Shown piece after piece: positions 8,250 through 16,333 of a DNA stretch of 46,297 nt. The first letter of the stretch is position 1. Every line of letters begins with the position of its first letter. Source of the DNA: an uncultured Flavihumibacter sp. (GTDB lineage: Bacteria > Bacteroidota > Bacteroidia > Chitinophagales > Chitinophagaceae). Under the pieces are notes generated by a model. The model saw only the letters and a program-made list of their open reading frames with translations. It was not told where the DNA came from and ran no database searches. A program made the position numbers and the translations under genes. The stretch lies in the NCBI GenBank assembly GCA_946482545.1, contig CAMLRX010000020.1:1-46297 (forward strand), written 5' to 3'.

Positions 8250-9062
8250 GTGTTCCGATTCATAACGAATAAACCTTTCTGGGTGAACCTTCTGGCCGCT
8301 ATCGCGCTGATTTTCATCCTGGTGTTCATTTTCCTCCAATCCCTTGACTTCTTTACAAACCACGGCAAAATATTGCGGGTGCCTTCCGTAGCGGGGATGA
8401 GCCTTGAAAAGGCTACGGAAACATTGGAAGCACAAGGTTTTGATGTGGATATTCAGGATTCGGTTTACGTAGATACCGCCGCCCGGCTCAGTGTGATCCG
8501 GCAGTTTCCCGAGCCCGATGTGTCGGTGAAAGTGAACCGGACCGTGTACCTCACCATCAACCGTGCCATTCCGCCCATCATAGATATGCCGAACCTGCTG
8601 AACATGAGTTACCGCTCCGCCAGCGATTACCTGAGGTCGTACGGACTGAAACTCGGCGATACCAGTTACAAGCCTGATTTCGCCAAGAACGCGGTCATTG
8701 AACAGTTGTACAACAACCAGAAAGTGGAGCCCGGCACCAAGATTCCAATGGGAAGCACCATCTCCCTGGTGTTCGGAAGCGGTATCAGCAACGAAGAGAT
8801 TTCCGTGCCCAACCTGTTCGGCATGACCCTCACAGAAGCTGAAGCCTTGCTGGGCGCAAACGGACTTTCACGTGGTGCCACTGTAGTTGATCCAAATGTG
8901 CGGGATACCGCCGGTGCCTATATTTATAAACAATCGCCGGAAAGAAACGGAGAAGAAGGACGCATCAACAGAATCCGTCCCGGACAACTCGTGACCATCT
9001 GGCTCGGACTTCAAAAGCCGGTGCGCATGGATTCTACCAGCACACCCGGTGCAAATTTTTAA
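8250..9062 (+). CDS. Membrane-anchored PASTA-domain protein
   Basis: A 270-residue protein with a GTG start; no usable in-frame ATG lies upstream. It has a single N-terminal transmembrane helix (about residues 12-33) followed by three PASTA repeats at roughly 40-110, 110-180 and 180-255, each opening with a motif of the type VPxLxGMxxxxA (VPSVAGMSLEKA, MPNLLNMSYRSA, VPNLFGMTLTEA). PASTA domains are known from penicillin-binding proteins and Ser/Thr kinases, where they sense or bind peptidoglycan. Here there is no kinase or transpeptidase domain. The position right after ddl supports a cell-wall role, probably in the periplasm. The protein ends in a short Ser/Thr/Pro-rich tail. Confidence 0.88.
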   Translation: MFRFITNKPFWVNLLAAIALIFILVFIFLQSLDFFTNHGKILRVPSVAGMSLEKATETLEAQGFDVDIQDSVYVDTAARLSVIRQFPEPDVSVKVNRTVYLTINRAIPPIIDMPNLLNMSYRSASDYLRSYGLKLGDTSYKPDFAKNAVIEQLYNNQKVEPGTKIPMGSTISLVFGSGISNEEISVPNLFGMTLTEAEALLGANGLSRGATVVDPNVRDTAGAYIYKQSPERNGEEGRINRIRPGQLVTIWLGLQKPVRMDSTSTPGANF

Positions 9063-9094
9063 CTAAGTATCTACCACCTAAAAGCATATAACTG

Positions 9095-9400
9095 ATGAAA
9101 ACAATGACTGTTGCGGAACTGAAATCCAGGCTTGACAGCGGCGAAAAGCTCAACCTCCTGGACGTGCGCGAACCCCACGAACACGCTGAATTCAACATCG
9201 GCGGAACCTTGTATCCCCTCGGAAAGATACAGACAATGCAACTCGATGATATCGAAGACCTGAAAGAGGAAGAAGTGATCTGCTATTGCAGAAGCGGTAA
9301 CCGCAGCGGACAAGCCTGCCTCATTCTTGAAACCGTTGGCTTTAAGAATGTGACCAATGTTGTCGGCGGTATGCTCGCCTGGCAGGAAATAGTTGGGTGA
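9095..9400 (+). CDS. Single-domain rhodanese-like protein
   Basis: A 101-residue rhodanese domain, either a sulfurtransferase or a sulfur or cyanide carrier. The active-site loop CRSGNRS contains catalytic Cys65, preceded by the LLDVREPHEHAEFNIGG signature (residues 21-37) and followed by GGMLAWQ near the C-terminus. There is no signal peptide, so it is cytoplasmic. A start at the second ATG (9104) would shorten it by three residues. It follows the PASTA gene by 32 bp and may be cotranscribed; the sulfur acceptor is unknown. Confidence 0.9.
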   Translation: MKTMTVAELKSRLDSGEKLNLLDVREPHEHAEFNIGGTLYPLGKIQTMQLDDIEDLKEEEVICYCRSGNRSGQACLILETVGFKNVTNVVGGMLAWQEIVG

Positions 9401-9409
9401 TTGAATTTT

Positions 9410-9576
9410 GAATGATGGATGTTGAATGTTGAATTGGGCTGTTGAATTTATAATTCAAAATAGGGGCAAAGAAACATAAGTTTAAAAGCCGGGGTATGTT
9501 CAATAAACACGCCCCGGCTTTCTTTTATACTGTTACACTAAAGAAACAGCAATTCAAAATTCAAAATCCATCATTC
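9410..9576. repeat. Inverted intergenic repeat pair flanking a terminator
   Basis: The left arm 9410-9444 (starting GAATGATGGATGTTGAATG) and the right arm 9545-9576 read on the minus strand (starting GAATGATGGATTTTGAATT) match over about 28 bases with two differences, then share CTGTT after a 2-base indel. They fill the gap between the convergent rhodanese and receptor genes and enclose the terminator at 9485-9521. The same unit recurs between era and der. Confidence 0.7.
9485..9526. terminator. Bidirectional terminator between rhodanese and TonB receptor genes
   Basis: AAAGCCGGGG (9485-9494) pairs with CCCCGGCTTT (9512-9521), with T-rich sequence after it and A-rich sequence before it. Confidence 0.85.
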
Positions 9577-9580
9577 AACA

Positions 9581-11956
9581 TTAAAACCTGATGTTCGCGC
9601 CCACCATCCAATTCACACCCGCCATCGGATAATAGTAGTTCTCGGTAGTAAAAGCGCCACCGTACTGGTAGCTGAAGGTGTAACCGTTCGGTTCATATTT
9701 CCGGTCGAACACATTGTTCACATGAAACATCAGCGTGAGTTCCTGAACGAGTTTCTGTTGAACACTGTATTGGATTCTCAGGTCCTGCACATAAAAATCA
9801 TCCAGACTTCTTTCTTTGCGTGAGGTATTATCCAGGTACTGGCGACCAACATATTTTCCGGGCATACTAACCCGCGCATGTTTGAATGGAATAAGATCAA
9901 GGGAGAAGGAAGATACCACGGAAGGAGAGAAGGCAATATCTGCCTTCTTCAATGTTTCTGATAATTGTGTGTAATTCGGATCGTCGTAGTTATCGTAGTA
10001 CACCGTAATGTTCTTTACCTTGTTCCTGCTGAGGGTAAGGTTACCTGAAACGTTGGCCCAGTTCGTAAGACGTGCGGCTGCTTCCAGTTCAATGCCCATT
10101 CTGTAACTATCGGGGATGTTCACACGTGTTGCGGCACCCACATCATTGATTTTCCCGGTAGGAATCAGTTGGTTTTTGTAATCCATGTGGTAGAACGTGG
10201 CCGCGAGTTGGTAACGGCTGTTCCTGAACTGCAGGCCGGATTCAATGTTGCGGAGTAATTCGTGTTTGGGTTTGGATAAAGCGCCTGCTTCAAAATCATC
10301 CCGGTTGGGTTCTTTCTGACCGATGGAGTAGGATGCGAAAGCGGTAAATCCATTGCCGAAAAGATAGGATACGCCAGCTTTGGGATTGAAGAAGCGGTAT
10401 TGATTGTAAGCGCTTAACCCGGGTGTACTTCTGAATCCGTCGATATCGTACTTCACATACCTGAATTGCAGGTCGGCGAAGGTGTAAAAGTTGCGGAATG
10501 CTTCAAACTGCCATTTGGCGTAGGTGTTGAAGTCGCGCTTCATGGCGGTGTAATTGTACCATTCATAATCTTTAGGGATACCTGTTTCGGCCCAGATCAC
10601 TTTGCCATAGTGCTTGCCATCGTACTGGTTTACGCCGCCGCCATACGTGAGTTCATGTTTCCCGTTTTTGTATTGAAGGGAGAATATACCGCCGTAGAAA
10701 TGGTTGTCGAGCCATAGTTGTCTGATCAGATCCGTTTCTGAAACCGGGTCGCCGTTCACTTCCGGATCAGCAAGTCCGTAGTCGGAGAACGATTGATCCG
10801 CCTTGTACTGCTCGTAATAACCGCGTCCCCTGGAAAGGAAAAATGCCGTATTGAGTTTGAGTTTTGACGACAGTTCCTGGTTGTAAAAAAGCTGATAATG
10901 GTCCTGCTGATAGTTGTCGGTCTCGTTGTCGTAGGGCGTGCCGGGCTTTTCGGTTCCCACTGAATTATAAGTGCGGTCGTTATCGAGTTTACTTTCCGGC
11001 AGTCCATTCCAGGATTGGTAGGTTTTTTCTTTACCGGTGATCACATTGAAGCGTAAGGAGCTTTTTTCATTGAGCCATGCTGCGGAAAGGTAGGCCGATT
11101 TCAGGTCGGAGGTGGCGCGGTCCACGAAGCCATCGCTGGCGATCTTGGAAAAGCGTGCATCAATGGTGAAATGGTTATTTAGCAGGCCTGAACCTGCTTT
11201 TACCGTATGTTTCCAGGTATTGAAGGAGCCGTAGGAGTTATTGGCTTCGCCGTAAGCCTTCTCGTTGAATTCGTTGGTGCTGAAATTGATGGTGCCACCG
11301 AATGCGCCCGCGCCGTTGGTAGAAGTGCCCACGCCGCGTTGTATCTGTACGCTGCTCACGGAGGAGGCGAAGTCGGGGAGGTTCACAAAGAAAGTACCAT
11401 GCGATTCCGGATCATTGTAAGGAATCCCGTTGATGGTCATGTTAATGCGTTGCGCGTCGGTTCCCCTGATGCGCCATCCGGTGTACCCAACCCCGTTTCC
11501 CGCGTCGGAACTTACCACCATGGAAGGTGTTTGTTGCAGCAGGAAAGGAAGGTCCTGGCCGATGTTGTTCTTTTCCAGGTCCTTTTTGGTGAGATTGGTT
11601 TTCGAGAAAGGTGCAATCTCCGAAGCACGGGTGGCCCTCACCTCAATGGGTTGCAGCAGCAGTTCTGTACGGCTGAGCCTGATGTTCAGGTTTTCAGCGC
11701 CAGGCACCTGGGCCTGTAGTTGAATGTCTTCGAAGCCAACAGCGCTGATTTTCAATACATAACTGCCCGGCTTAACGGGAGCAATACGGAATTCTCCTTT
11801 GGAACCGGCTGAAACCGCGAAATGATTTACCAACTGAACGGATGCGCCGGCAATAACTTCTCCGGTAACGGCATCGGTGATTTTGCCCGAAATAGATTGG
11901 GCGAATAGCATTGGGGAAAATACAAACAAGCATATCCCCAAAAACAATTTTTTCAT
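9581..11956 (-). CDS. TonB-dependent outer-membrane receptor, predicted thiamine-compound uptake
   Basis: A 791-residue receptor. The order is signal peptide (residues 1-19, cleavage near FAQ), a carboxypeptidase-regulatory-like beta domain (about 20-105, ISGKITDAVTGEVIAGASVQL), a TonB plug (about 115-230, with IRGTDAQRINMTINGIPYNDPES) and a 22-strand-type barrel ending in the terminal aromatic residue of GANIRF. It imports a substrate across the outer membrane using TonB energy. The family alone does not give the ligand, but a TPP riboswitch with its own promoter precedes the gene, so thiamine or a thiamine precursor is the likely cargo; TPP-regulated receptors of this kind are known in Bacteroidota. 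No inner-membrane thiamine transporter is adjacent. Confidence 0.92.
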   Translation of the reverse strand: MKKLFLGICLFVFSPMLFAQSISGKITDAVTGEVIAGASVQLVNHFAVSAGSKGEFRIAPVKPGSYVLKISAVGFEDIQLQAQVPGAENLNIRLSRTELLLQPIEVRATRASEIAPFSKTNLTKKDLEKNNIGQDLPFLLQQTPSMVVSSDAGNGVGYTGWRIRGTDAQRINMTINGIPYNDPESHGTFFVNLPDFASSVSSVQIQRGVGTSTNGAGAFGGTINFSTNEFNEKAYGEANNSYGSFNTWKHTVKAGSGLLNNHFTIDARFSKIASDGFVDRATSDLKSAYLSAAWLNEKSSLRFNVITGKEKTYQSWNGLPESKLDNDRTYNSVGTEKPGTPYDNETDNYQQDHYQLFYNQELSSKLKLNTAFFLSRGRGYYEQYKADQSFSDYGLADPEVNGDPVSETDLIRQLWLDNHFYGGIFSLQYKNGKHELTYGGGVNQYDGKHYGKVIWAETGIPKDYEWYNYTAMKRDFNTYAKWQFEAFRNFYTFADLQFRYVKYDIDGFRSTPGLSAYNQYRFFNPKAGVSYLFGNGFTAFASYSIGQKEPNRDDFEAGALSKPKHELLRNIESGLQFRNSRYQLAATFYHMDYKNQLIPTGKINDVGAATRVNIPDSYRMGIELEAAARLTNWANVSGNLTLSRNKVKNITVYYDNYDDPNYTQLSETLKKADIAFSPSVVSSFSLDLIPFKHARVSMPGKYVGRQYLDNTSRKERSLDDFYVQDLRIQYSVQQKLVQELTLMFHVNNVFDRKYEPNGYTFSYQYGGAFTTENYYYPMAGVNWMVGANIRF

Positions 11957-12040
11957 GTTTCTTTTTTAAAGTTGAAAAATTGAATTTGGAAATGCTGCGA
12001 TTGTGAAGAGGGGAGAACAATATTGCGCGAATCCTTCCAC

Positions 12041-12122
12041 CTTCCCTGCGCAGGCATTACCCTGTCCAGGTTCTACGGGTATGATCTCAGCTTTCACTAA
12101 TGTGAATTAAGCACCCCGGGAA
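12041..12122 (-). ncRNA. TPP riboswitch (THI element)
   Basis: On the minus strand the conserved THI-box blocks appear in order: TTCCCGGGGTGC, then GCTGAGATCATACCC, then GAACCTG, then GGGTAATGCC and GCGCAGGGAA. The outer CCC/GGG closes helix P1, and the CTGAGA bulge and the GGGTAATGCC pyrophosphate-binding half are intact. The element lies about 84 bases before the receptor start codon and should lower expression when thiamine pyrophosphate is plentiful. Confidence 0.95.
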
Positions 12123-12161
12123 CTTGATGTCTTTACGTTGGAGCTCCTTTGAAAGACGGTC

Positions 12162-12193
12162 CAAAGGTATGCTTCCGTTATTTTTTTGCCAAA
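12162..12193 (-). promoter_or_regulatory. Consensus Bacteroidota promoter for the TPP riboswitch transcript
   Basis: On the minus strand TTTG (complement of 12190-12193), a 20-base spacer and TACCTTTG (complement of 12162-12169) match the consensus completely. Transcription should start near 12156, about 35 bases before the riboswitch. Confidence 0.8.
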
Positions 12194-12264
12194 AACTTGT
12201 AACATTTCCTTTGCCGTAACGTACCACAGGTGTATTCAGTAGCAAAACCTATAAAAGTAAGCAC

Positions 12265-12981
12265 ATGAAAAATCTTCTTTTTTTAGCAGGATGCTTCCTG
12301 GCATCTTTCTCCGCAATAGCACAGGAGAAGATTGTGGTAGATGAAAACGTAACGCCGCGCAACATTGAAAAGTTTGTTGCGGTGGAAGTGTCAGGAGGTA
12401 TAGACCTGTATATTTCTCAATCCAATGAAATCGCGTTAGCCGTTAGCGCTTCGGAAAAGAAGCTGGTGCCCTACCTCAAAACCGAGGTTAAAGACGGTGT
12501 TTTAAGGATTTATGCAGAGAAGGGGATGAAATCGTTTAACCGCATTGGAAAACCTTTAAAGGCTTATATCTCTGCGCCTGTATTGCATAGGATTAGTGCC
12601 TCCGGGGCCTGTGATGTATTGATTTCCGGGGTATTGAAGCAGGACGATCTGGAGATCAATTTGTCCGGTTCTTCCGATTTTAAAGGCACACTGGACGTGA
12701 AAAACCTGGCTGTAAACCAGAGCGGCAGTTCTGATTCCTTTCTGGCGGGAAAAGCGCAGCATGCCAAACTGGAGGTAAGCGGCGCATCGGATATCAAAGC
12801 TTATGGCCTTGAAACGGAATACTGCAAAGCTTCAGCCAGCGGTGCATCTGATATCCAGATCAGCGTGAACAAAGAAATTGCCGCCAGCGCCAGCGGTGCT
12901 TCAGATATTTATTTCAAAGGAAGCGCCACGGCCAAAGATATTAAGCAGAGTGGGGCGAGTACAGTAGCACGACGTTCCTGA
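12265..12981 (+). CDS. GIN-domain (DUF2807) secreted protein
   Basis: A 238-residue exported protein with a signal peptide (about residues 1-19, ending AIAQ) and a right-handed beta-helix-like GIN domain, formerly DUF2807 and called the head domain of putative auto-transporter adhesins. Repeated motifs of the type SGASDI, SGSSDF and SGACDV recur through residues 110-235, as expected of stacked beta-helix coils. The family is common in Bacteroidota and its function is not established; adhesion is only a family label. There is no C-terminal anchor or barrel. The gene stands alone and ends at a hairpin terminator. Confidence 0.85.
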   Translation: MKNLLFLAGCFLASFSAIAQEKIVVDENVTPRNIEKFVAVEVSGGIDLYISQSNEIALAVSASEKKLVPYLKTEVKDGVLRIYAEKGMKSFNRIGKPLKAYISAPVLHRISASGACDVLISGVLKQDDLEINLSGSSDFKGTLDVKNLAVNQSGSSDSFLAGKAQHAKLEVSGASDIKAYGLETEYCKASASGASDIQISVNKEIAASASGASDIYFKGSATAKDIKQSGASTVARRS

Positions 12982-13009
12982 ACAGTCTCGTGTTTTATTG
13001 TTGTGCCGG

Positions 13010-13043
13010 GGGCGTATCAGTGTGGTACGCCCTCTTTGTTTTT
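13010..13043 (+). terminator. Terminator of the GIN-domain gene
   Basis: GGGCGTA (13010-13016) pairs with TACGCCC (13026-13032), followed by TCTTTGTTTTT. The arms are nearly the same as in the terminator at 1077-1108. Confidence 0.75.
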
Positions 13044-13070
13044 ACAATGCGGATAAATTTTTGAAAAAGA

Positions 13071-13102
13071 TTTGGCCGTTAAAAATCAGCCCCTTACCTT
13101 TG
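13071..13102 (+). promoter_or_regulatory. Consensus Bacteroidota promoter of the initiator tRNA gene
   Basis: TTTG (13071-13074), a 20-base spacer and TACCTTTG (13095-13102) form a full consensus match. The predicted start is only a few bases before the tRNA at 13113, so the 5' leader is very short. Confidence 0.8.
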
Positions 13103-13112
13103 CACTCCACAT

Positions 13113-13184
<72 letters not shown>

Positions 13185-13190
13185 CTAAGG

Positions 13191-13213
13191 AAGCCTCGTG
13201 AGAGGCTTTTTTT
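13191..13213 (+). terminator. Terminator of the tRNA-fMet transcript
   Basis: AAGCCTC (13191-13197) pairs with GAGGCTT (13202-13208) around GTGA, followed by a run of T. Confidence 0.88.
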
Positions 13214-13268
13214 ATTTGTAGTTCTTTGTGATTTTAGCCCCTTCAAGGCGAACTGTTGAAAATGTTCG

Positions 13269-13295
13269 TATTTTCGTACGTAAATAAGTACTTAT
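13269..13295 (+). promoter_or_regulatory. Long and short palindrome operator of yefM-yoeB
   Basis: The long palindrome 13269-13286 is symmetric except for one pair and has the core CGTACG (13275-13280). The short perfect palindrome ATAAGTACTTAT (13284-13295) has the core AGTACT and overlaps the yefM start codon. The two centres are 12 bp apart, the geometry known for the E. coli yefM-yoeB operator. A -7-like TATTTTCG (13269-13276) lies within the long palindrome, so binding would block transcription. Confidence 0.75.
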
Positions 13296-13548
13296 GCGAG
13301 TAGTGAATTATTCTGAATTCCGCAATAATCTGGCTCAGAATCTTAATGCGGTAAATGAGGATCGGGAGATTGTAGTAGTATCCCGCACCCAGGGAAAGAA
13401 CGTAGTGGTGATGGACCTTGACGAATACAATGCTATTCAGGAAACCCTCCATCTTGCAAGCACAAAGGCAAATCGCTCACGGTTGGAAGAGGCTATTTCC
13501 GAAATGAACGGAGGTAAATTCCTCCGGAATAAAATGATCGTGAAATAG
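13294..13548 (+). CDS. yefM: Antitoxin of the Phd/YefM family
   Basis: An 84-residue antitoxin. The N-terminal DNA-binding and dimer domain shows the family pattern MRVVNYSEFRNNLAQNLNAV, followed by VVVSRTQGKNVVVMDLDEYNAI; the C-terminal part (about residues 50-84) is polar and helical, as expected for the toxin-wrapping tail. It neutralises the YoeB-type toxin encoded one base after its stop codon and, with it, should repress the operon through the palindromes overlapping its start. Confidence 0.92.
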   Translation: MRVVNYSEFRNNLAQNLNAVNEDREIVVVSRTQGKNVVVMDLDEYNAIQETLHLASTKANRSRLEEAISEMNGGKFLRNKMIVK

Positions 13549-13549
13549 C

Positions 13550-13807
13550 ATGGAATTGGTGTGGCAGACAAATGCCTGGGAAGACTATCTTTACTGGCAA
13601 CAGCAGGATAAAAAAACACTTCAACGGATCAATGATCTTATAAAAGATACTTTGCGTTCTCCTTTTAAGGGCATCGGTAAGCCAGAACCGCTGAAAGGCG
13701 ATTTTTCTGGTTGCTGGAGCAGGCGCATCACAGATGAACACAGATTGGTGTACGCAGTAAAAGATAAAAGATTGCATATTCTTCAATGCAGGTTCCACTA
13801 TCATTAG
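13550..13807 (+). CDS. yoeB: Toxin of the Txe/YoeB family (mRNA interferase)
   Basis: An 85-residue RelE-superfamily endoribonuclease that cleaves mRNA on the ribosome. The residues known to be catalytic in E. coli YoeB fall at the same numbers here: Glu46 in KPEPLKG, Arg65 in DEHRLVY and His83-Tyr84 in the terminal RFHYH. The toxin therefore looks intact. It follows the antitoxin with one intervening base, so the two are translated together. A small hairpin CCACTA/TAGTGG (13795-13810) spans its stop codon. The pair sits between the initiator tRNA and era. Confidence 0.93.
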   Translation: MELVWQTNAWEDYLYWQQQDKKTLQRINDLIKDTLRSPFKGIGKPEPLKGDFSGCWSRRITDEHRLVYAVKDKRLHILQCRFHYH

Positions 13808-13849
13808 TGGCTTACTGATAAATTAATTTGCAAGGTCTCAGTCAGAAAA

Positions 13850-14719
13850 ATGAAAGCAGGATTTGTTAACATATTCGGGAAGCCCAACGCGGGAAAAAGC
13901 ACATTACTCAACGCGCTTATCGGGGAGAAAATGGCCATCGTTTCCCCCAAAGTGCAAACCACCCGACACAGGATCAAAGCTTTTCTCACCGAACCAGGTT
14001 ACCAGATCATTTTCTCCGATACGCCAGGTATCATCGAACCGAAATACAAACTGCACGAAAAAATGATGCAGGCCGTGCGGAATTCGCTCGAAGATGCAGA
14101 TGTGGCCATTCTGCTCGCCGACATCAACGATGACCGCGAGGAGGTAGACCAGCTTTTCAGTAAGCTGCGGCTGAAAGTACCAGGTGTTTTTGTGCTGAAT
14201 AAAATCGATACGGTTTCCCCCGCCAAACTGAAAGAAGCGCTCGACTGGTTCTCCGAAAAGCCTTATGCCAGAGAAATCGTGACTTTGTCGGCACTGAAAG
14301 GATTCGATAAGAATGATTTTCTAGAGAAGCTACTCAAATACCTTCCCGAAGGAGAACCCTTCTACAGCGAGGACGATCTCACGGATTTGCCTACCCGCTT
14401 TTTTGTGGGAGAAATGATCCGGGAAAAAATATTCCAGTTTTACGAAGATGAAATTCCTTACCACACCACCGTGCTGGTGCAGGAATACAAGGAAAAGGAT
14501 ACACTGGTGAAAATAGCCGCCGATATCATCGTGCAGCGCGAAACACAAAAGGCGATCATCCTGGGTGGAAAAGGTTCAGGCATCAAAAAACTGGGTACCG
14601 AAGCAAGAAAAGATATTGAAGCTTTTATAGGCAGGAAAGTGTTCCTGGAACTGTTTGTGAAAGTGCGCCCGAAATGGCGCGACAGTGAGATTTTCCTGCG
14701 GGAATACGGGTATAAGTAA
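13850..14719 (+). CDS. era: GTPase Era
   Basis: An essential GTPase that binds the 3' end of 16S rRNA in 30S assembly. The 289-residue product has a G domain with G1 GKPNAGKST (residues 10-18), G3 DTPG and G4 NKID, then a C-terminal KH domain around ILGGKGSGIKKLG (about 243-255) that binds RNA. Length is normal for the family. It is followed by a 220-bp repeat-filled gap and then der, another ribosome-assembly GTPase in the same direction. Confidence 0.96.
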   Translation: MKAGFVNIFGKPNAGKSTLLNALIGEKMAIVSPKVQTTRHRIKAFLTEPGYQIIFSDTPGIIEPKYKLHEKMMQAVRNSLEDADVAILLADINDDREEVDQLFSKLRLKVPGVFVLNKIDTVSPAKLKEALDWFSEKPYAREIVTLSALKGFDKNDFLEKLLKYLPEGEPFYSEDDLTDLPTRFFVGEMIREKIFQFYEDEIPYHTTVLVQEYKEKDTLVKIAADIIVQRETQKAIILGGKGSGIKKLGTEARKDIEAFIGRKVFLELFVKVRPKWRDSEIFLREYGYK

Positions 14720-14720
14720 T

Positions 14721-14935
14721 GTTGAATGTTGGATGCTGAATTATGGATGGGATATCATCGGAAAGTTGTGCAGCATTCAGTTTCAAAAAAGAAAAGGATA
14801 TTAAGGGTGGTCACATAAATTGATCGGCCAAACTGAAAACAGGTTGTCGGATTTTGACCTGGATTTTGAATGAAAGCACGTTGCATAAACCAATTCATTC
14901 TTCCTCCATCATTCAAAATTCAAAATTCAAAATTG
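14721..14935. repeat. Second copy of the GAATGATGGA-type inverted intergenic repeat
   Basis: The left part at 14721-14750 begins GTTGAATGTTGGATGCTGAA. The right part at 14905-14935, read on the minus strand, has three TTTTGAA units and then TGATGGA. They match the arms at 9410-9576 and point in opposite directions at the two ends of the era-der gap. The sequence between them shows no gene. Confidence 0.6.
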
Positions 14936-14939
14936 TATT

Positions 14940-16259
14940 ATGTCAGGATTTACATTAGCTATTGTTGGAAGACCGAACGTGGGGAAAAGCACCTTCTTCA
15001 ACCGGATGCTGGAACAAAGAAAAGCAATCGTGGACGACGTGAGTGGTGTTACCCGCGACAGGCAGTACGGCGTGGCTGAATGGGCCGGCAAATCGTTTAA
15101 CGTAATTGATACCGGCGGTTTCGTGGCCGGAAGTGAAGATGTTTTCGAAAAAGAAATCCGTAAGCAGGTAATCATCGCGCTCGATGAAGCTGATGCAGTT
15201 GTGTTTATGGTGGATACCGTGACCGGCATCACCGACCTCGACGACTCTATGGCCGATGTACTGCGCAGGACCACCAAACCCGTTTTCCTGGCCGTGAACA
15301 AAGTGGACAACCACGAACGTCTGCTGGAAGCCACCGAATTTTACAGCCTCGGTTTCGAACATATTTTCTTCCTTTCCTCCATGACCGGCAGCGGAACAGG
15401 GGAACTCCTGGATGCAGTAACGGCGCTGATTCCCGAACAACCTGAAGCGGAAGAGGGGGCAGAAGAAAATCCCGTTCCCAAGTTTGCCATCATCGGGCAA
15501 CCCAATGTGGGCAAATCATCTCTGCTGAATGCACTGGTGGGGCAGGAGCGTACCATTGTAAGCAATATCGCCGGTACTACGAGAGATACGATTCATACAC
15601 ACTATAACCTCTTTCAGAAGGAATTCATCCTCATCGATACGGCAGGTATCCGGAAGAAAACCAAGGTGAACGAAGACCTGGAATTCTATTCCGTGATCCG
15701 TGCCATCAAAGCTATGGACGAAGCCGATGTTTGTCTGCTGGTACTGGATGCTGAAAAGGGAATCACGGCCCAGGACCTGAGTATTTTTAGTCTGGCTGCC
15801 AAAAAAGGCAAAGGCATCGTGATACTGGTAAACAAATGGGATACCATGGAAAAGGAAACCAATACAGCACGCGATTACGAGAAAGTGCTGAAAGACAGGA
15901 TCGCGCCTTTCTCCGATGTACCCATCCTCTTTATTTCCGCCACCGAAAAAGTGCGCATTTTCAAAGCCATTGAGATCGCGCTGGATGTATTCGCGCACAG
16001 GCAGCAGCGTATTCCCACATCCAAACTGAACGATGTGATGCTGAAGGCCATTGAAGCTTACCATGCGCCTGTGGTCCGCGGCAACCAGGTGAAGATCAAA
16101 TACGTGACGCAGTTGCCGACACATGTGCCTTCGTTCGCGTTCTTTGCTAATTATCCTGATGACATCAAGCAACCTTATCGCAATTACCTGGAAAACCAGT
16201 TGAGGAAGAACTTCAATTTCAGCGGTGTACCGGTGCGGTTGTTCTTCAGAAAAAAATAA
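14940..16259 (+). CDS. der: GTPase Der (EngA), double G domain
   Basis: A 50S ribosome-assembly GTPase with two tandem G domains. The first has GRPNVGKST (residues 10-18), DTGG and NKVD. The second, starting near residue 180, has GQPNVGKSS, DTAG and NKWD. A C-terminal KH-like domain occupies roughly residues 355-439. The length of 439 residues is standard. The acidic linker EQPEAEEGAEENP (about 163-175) joins the two G domains. The start lies one base after the repeat region, so its promoter must be in or before the repeat, or it is read through from era. Confidence 0.97.
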   Translation: MSGFTLAIVGRPNVGKSTFFNRMLEQRKAIVDDVSGVTRDRQYGVAEWAGKSFNVIDTGGFVAGSEDVFEKEIRKQVIIALDEADAVVFMVDTVTGITDLDDSMADVLRRTTKPVFLAVNKVDNHERLLEATEFYSLGFEHIFFLSSMTGSGTGELLDAVTALIPEQPEAEEGAEENPVPKFAIIGQPNVGKSSLLNALVGQERTIVSNIAGTTRDTIHTHYNLFQKEFILIDTAGIRKKTKVNEDLEFYSVIRAIKAMDEADVCLLVLDAEKGITAQDLSIFSLAAKKGKGIVILVNKWDTMEKETNTARDYEKVLKDRIAPFSDVPILFISATEKVRIFKAIEIALDVFAHRQQRIPTSKLNDVMLKAIEAYHAPVVRGNQVKIKYVTQLPTHVPSFAFFANYPDDIKQPYRNYLENQLRKNFNFSGVPVRLFFRKK

Positions 16260-16276
16260 AAGATTTTTAACAGGGG

Positions 16277-16307
16277 CTTGCAGGAACCGTTTCAGCGATT
16301 ATCTTTG
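16277..16307 (+). promoter_or_regulatory. Promoter of the small heptad-repeat lipoprotein gene
   Basis: CTTG (16277-16280), a 19-base spacer and TATCTTTG (16300-16307) match the Bacteroidota consensus with one change in the -33 box and none in the -7 box. The start codon is 26 bases further on. Confidence 0.7.
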
Positions 16308-16333
16308 CTGGCAAAACCGAAAAAACAATAACA

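Larger units (their letters stand above)
11957..12264. other. 308-bp intergenic region with divergent regulatory signals
   Basis: It holds the leader of the TonB receptor (TPP riboswitch and promoter, minus strand). The 84 bases between riboswitch and receptor ATG contain no obvious terminator hairpin, so control may act on translation. The plus-strand promoter of the GIN-domain gene must also lie here; the best -7 candidate is TTCCTTTG near 12206. Confidence 0.7.

Noticed and set aside
9410..9576. CRISPR-like array because of short repeated words
   Set aside because: Repeat units are inverted and lack regular spacers; no cas genes occur in the window.
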